Assembly: GCA_009733775.1 (NCBI GenBank) | Contig: WOGZ01000511.1 | Coordinates: 1 to 18,253, forward strand | Length of the DNA: 18,253 nt | From: Alectoria sarmentosa | Taxonomy: Eukaryota > Ascomycota > Lecanoromycetes > Lecanorales > Parmeliaceae | Reading direction: 5' to 3' | In this document: piece after piece, positions 17,991-18,253 of the stretch | Numbering within the stretch: the stretch's first letter is position 1 | Layout: the number at the start of each line of letters is the position of its first letter | Program-made: the position numbers and the translations under genes | Notes under the pieces: model-generated | Told to the model about the DNA's origin: nothing | Database searches by the model: none | Seen by the model: only the letters and a program-made list of their open reading frames with translations

Positions 17991-18202
17991 CTCCCTCGAG
18001 TTCCAAACCCGCACTGGCACCATTGAGAAAGTTTCCTCCTCTTTCTCCGTCCGTTCCCTCAAGAACCAGCTTTTGGATAGCATGTCGGTGTGTACAAGTA
18101 CACCTGTTCCGCGAGTTGGTAGACCAGTTCGGCGCCGAGGATGTTGTCGTTGTTGCATTATTTGTATCTAAGGCTGATTTTTTGAGATTTTGTAATAGGT
18201 GG

Positions 18203-18203
<1 letters not shown>

Positions 18204-18253
<50 letters not shown>
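18204..18253 (+). repeat. (GTT)n microsatellite reaching the window end
   Basis: A perfect GTT repeat of at least 50 bases (more than 16 units) runs to the last base of the window, so the full length is unknown. The frame before it is not a supported gene, so a coding poly-Cys, poly-Val or poly-Leu tract is not claimed. Confidence 0.95.

Noticed and set aside
17990..18171. Coding-like plus-strand text (TRTGTIEKVSSSFSVRSLK) ending at a TAA
   Set aside because: It is short, starts within the minisatellite without an ATG, and a competing frame is also open. An exon of a gene cut by the window end cannot be excluded.

Overview
The window looks like nuclear DNA of a filamentous ascomycete (Pezizomycotina). 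Three things point there. First, an extremely AT-rich block made of a retrotransposon destroyed by C-to-T and G-to-A transitions (the signature of repeat-induced point mutation, RIP) meets ordinary gene-bearing DNA at a sharp border. Second, the genes carry short introns of 51-86 nt with GT...AG ends and CTRAY-like branch sites. Third, the gene families are typical of this group. The species cannot be named from the sequence.

Layout. Positions 1 to about 6150 are AT-rich. Positions 1-3979 are a Ty3/gypsy chromovirus on the + strand: the Gag C-terminus with a zinc knuckle, a poorly readable protease region, then reverse transcriptase, RNase H, integrase and a C-terminal chromodomain in one continuous frame. 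The pol frame is intact over about 3 kb but full of stop codons, and catalytic or metal-binding residues have been changed by transitions. Positions 3980-6150 are equally AT-rich; a minus-strand coiled-coil-like remnant at 4200-4690 is the only hint of another element. From about 6150 the composition returns to normal.

The gene-bearing part has three supported genes, all reconstructed here by splicing. (1) 6911-7821, + strand, 2 exons, 274 aa: a Cys-rich ectodomain, a Ser/Thr/Ala stalk, one membrane segment and a cytoplasmic tail. (2) 10023-11655, + strand, 3 exons, 508 aa: an F-box protein with an LRR-like body. (3) 12358-16224, - strand, 2 exons, 1269 aa: an unrecognised, probably nuclear protein with a canonical PCNA-binding PIP box, long coiled coils, an acidic tract, six FxF(G)-type repeats and a Lys-rich tail. 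The 7.8-10.0 kb gap holds only broken, unconvincing reading frames.

Upstream of gene 3 (16.4-17.1 kb) lie two separate diverged tandem duplications, one carrying two CCAAT boxes. The last 0.9 kb is low-complexity pyrimidine-rich DNA with a minisatellite of about 39 bp period and a (GTT)n microsatellite that runs off the window end. The genes do not form an obvious pathway. The points most worth following are the PIP-box/FxF-repeat protein, the CpG-sparing pattern of the mutated retroelement, and the duplicated promoter elements.
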